Part shown: piece by piece, positions 61,601 through 64,000 of the stretch
Numbering within the stretch: position 1 is the first letter of the stretch
Layout of the letters: each line of letters opens with the position of its first letter
DNA from: Oxyruncus cristatus
Taxonomy: Eukaryota > Chordata > Aves > Passeriformes > Cotingidae
Direction: 5' to 3'
DNA length: 64,000 nucleotides
NCBI GenBank assembly: GCA_013399855.1
Contig: VXAY01005997.1
Location: 1 to 64,000 of the forward strand
Made by a program: the position numbers and the translations under genes
Notes under the pieces: generated by a model
Told to the model about the DNA's origin: nothing
The model's input: the letters and a program-made list of their open reading frames with translations, nothing else
Database searches by the model: none

Positions 61601-64000
61601 ACAAAAGTGGAATTTATTGTCATGCAGGTAAAGCATGCCAACAAGTTCAATTTGCAGTTGTTGGTAACATTTTAAGGTATGAGGAAAGCATAACAGAAGT
61701 GCAGGGAGGAAATAGAGAGCAAGTTGTAATCTCTGTAACTTGCCCACACTGTCAAGGTTTGGGAGTAAGGAGCTGGGTGAAGGAGGTGGGACAGCTGACC
61801 AGGGGCTTCCTGAGTCTTGCCTTCTCCTACCACATCAGGAGAGGGAGTCCAGGCACTTACCACAAACAGAAAGATTATGGATCTGTTGGAGAGAAGGGAT
61901 CTGACAGCTATGAGAAGGTTCGGCAGTAGGAAGACACAGAAAAATTAAGCCCCAGATGAGAAAGAATTGAGGTCAAAACAGGAACAGATGTGCATTAAAA
62001 ATAGAAGGACTAGAAAAAGATAAATGCAAAGGTCCTTCCAAGTAGACAGGTGCCAGGGAGGAGGGAGAGACATCTTATTAAAGAAAAGATGGAAAAGCAA
62101 TGGTAATGCAAAAGGAAGAAAAAATTACAGAACAAATTAAGAAGCCTCTTATTTTAATTCAAGTCATTCTTATTTAGCTCCAACTAAATCACCCTTTGAA
62201 TCCTCAGCCTGGGTTATTACTTGGAAAAGCAATGAACCTTTTGTAAAGGGCAGCAATGTAGACATTACTGAATACCTCTGCAAACTTGAGATAATGACAT
62301 TAAGGGAATTAATAGAGTTAAAGTACAGCCTACATTTAGTTCTAATTAGACAAAAGATAGCAGCCAAATTGCCACATAAAATTTATATAGGGAATTCAAA
62401 CAAGTTACTGAAACTGTGGAAATATATAGCTTCTGGGTGTAGTATGATCCGCTGGAAGTTCCATAATGTATCTGCTCCATTCTGCTGTTTGTCCCCAATA
62501 ATTTCAGACGGTCTGGGGAACCAGATCCAATCTCGGTGGTAGGCCAGAGCCTCAGCTCAGTCATACCTGCATCTGAGCCCCCAGCAAGTACCTGATTGAC
62601 AGTTTTCATGTGGTAGTTTTGGGAGTAGGAAGTTGTTTCTGGAAAAGGGACAGGGAATGAGAGCAAAGTTTCCTTCCAACAGTAGCAGAAAGAAAGGACT
62701 ATAACCAACCCTGTCAGACCTCTTTAGCCTTTCTCTCCCAAAACCACAAAAGTGTGTAGGAGGAAAAATATCAATTCTGGACATTTCCTTTTTGTGTTAC
62801 TAAGTGGAGTAACTGCATTCAACAACTTGGTTGTTTGACCTCCAAGTATTGGTATGCAGTAAATATTTATCTTGGCCTTTCCAATTAATTCCTCGAAAAC
62901 AGTCCTGTGATTCCCAAATATCTAATTTTCTTGTTTCACTCAGGTTGGTTTTTAAAACAGACCAACTGCTCTCTGAGGTACAGCCCCAAGAACATTCCTA
63001 CAGTGCTGGGCTGTAATGGCAGCAAAATGACCCTGGGAATCGATTGTTGTTGCTTGTGGAAAAACAGCAATTTGAAATGATGCTTTGCATACATGCAGAG
63101 GTAAACCATCTGTAATGGCAGGAAGAACAAATTTTTTTTCCTCTGTCTTGATGAAAGATCACAAAGGATTCAATTTTTTGTTCCTGTTGCTACCATTACT
63201 ATTTTTACTCCATGCTTGATTTTCTAAGAGCCAGGCGACAGTAGTCTTACATGATTTTTTATATTCTTTTTTCATTATATTCTCATGTTTACAGCAGACT
63301 TTCTCCTGTTCTTCCCTCTAGCAGTTTTGTTATTATTCTGCTTTTGAATTTCTTCAAGTGATTTTCAGCAAGCTGGCTGCATGGTCTTTCATCAGGTACA
63401 AATAGAGCAGTTGGCAGACTATCTACACGTAAAAATAACATTTTATTTTTATGGCAGTGCTATAAAAAAAATAGTACGTTGGTACCAATTAACAAAATTA
63501 CCTTGGTAGTTATCTCACCCAAATGGTTTGTCTGCATATATGTTCTACATGGCAAGGTTTTCATTATTAATTTATCTGAATTTGTAGCAATCCATTACCA
63601 CTCAATCCGTAAGCACTTATCCATTTGATGAACCTCATCTTAAAGGGAGGGGTGGACCACAGAAAAGACTGTTTTAGGAGTTATCTCTGTTCTTTTGCCT
63701 GAATTTATAATCCCCCTTTTACTTGCCTCTGAGCCCACATGTCATTTCCCCTATATTTATGATTGCATGGCTTCTTTTAGCTGCTACAGTATTGTTGATA
63801 TGGAAAAGTATGTGTGGGTGTAATTATAGGCAGCTCTCAAAAGTGGCTAGTGAAAAAGTTAGTGTTATTATCCTTTTTCAGAATTTTTACCTCCTATAAG
63901 AGTCCACACTTGTCCCTGAACAATGCACTGATTATAGAGAGGGAGGACAGGAGACAGGACAACTTTGAGACTATGATAGAGGGAGGGTAAAGACCATTAG
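52691..64000 (+). other. SPON1 intron or intergenic sequence, no gene seen
   Basis: AT-rich sequence; an AT-only patch at about 53180-53255. A GC-richer patch at 55160-55480 is open on the minus strand for 104 codons but has no recognisable motif. No LTR, CR1 or exon is recognised. That it is still SPON1 intron is inferred from the absence of later SPON1 exons. Confidence 0.45.

Overview
The window looks like part of a bird genome, most likely a songbird, although the order is inferred. It is AT-rich, mostly non-coding vertebrate DNA with small exons, long introns, CR1 LINE fragments of the avian type and several retroviral LTRs. The only host gene I can support is SPON1 (F-spondin, a secreted matrix protein). 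Three consecutive internal exons lie on the + strand at 9015-9088, 9617-9739 and 14691-14839. Their splice phases agree and together they give 115 uninterrupted codons of the start of the spondin domain. Neither the preceding Reelin-domain exon nor the next spondin exon was found. About 9 kb upstream and 49 kb downstream therefore appear to be SPON1 intron.

Layout. 1-1060: decayed retroviral pol (integrase part), minus strand, running off the left edge. 3623-4656: solo LTR of one family (call it family A). 6145-7110: CR1 3' part, minus strand. 9015-14839: the three SPON1 exons. 16756-17331: solo LTR, minus strand, with a perfect 6-bp target duplication. 23680-23976 and 26705-27085: CR1 pieces, plus strand. 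24543-25039: probable solo LTR, minus strand. 29328-30768: long LTR, plus strand, with a 5-bp target duplication. 40065-41348: a composite made of two family A LTR arms in opposite orientation joined through a complete tRNA-Lys(CTT) sequence. 43648-43787: an ATTT microsatellite and a CR1 3' tip. The rest, including nearly all of 43.8-64 kb, is intronic sequence in which I see no gene.

The most unusual object is the composite at 40065-41348. The tRNA-Lys sequence is full length, carries its CCA end, and abuts the U5 end of the right-hand LTR exactly where a primer tRNA would be extended by reverse transcriptase. Its 5' end joins an inverted copy of the same LTR at a four-base GCCC shared with the LTR. 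I read it as a fossil of aberrant reverse transcription: plus-strand synthesis copied the whole primer tRNA and then switched template into another LTR, and the product was integrated. The outer ends are TG and CA and are flanked by CATGG on both sides.

Limits: everything was read by eye. Repeat boundaries are accurate to the base only where a target duplication is given. Family names of LTRs were not assigned because no database could be searched.
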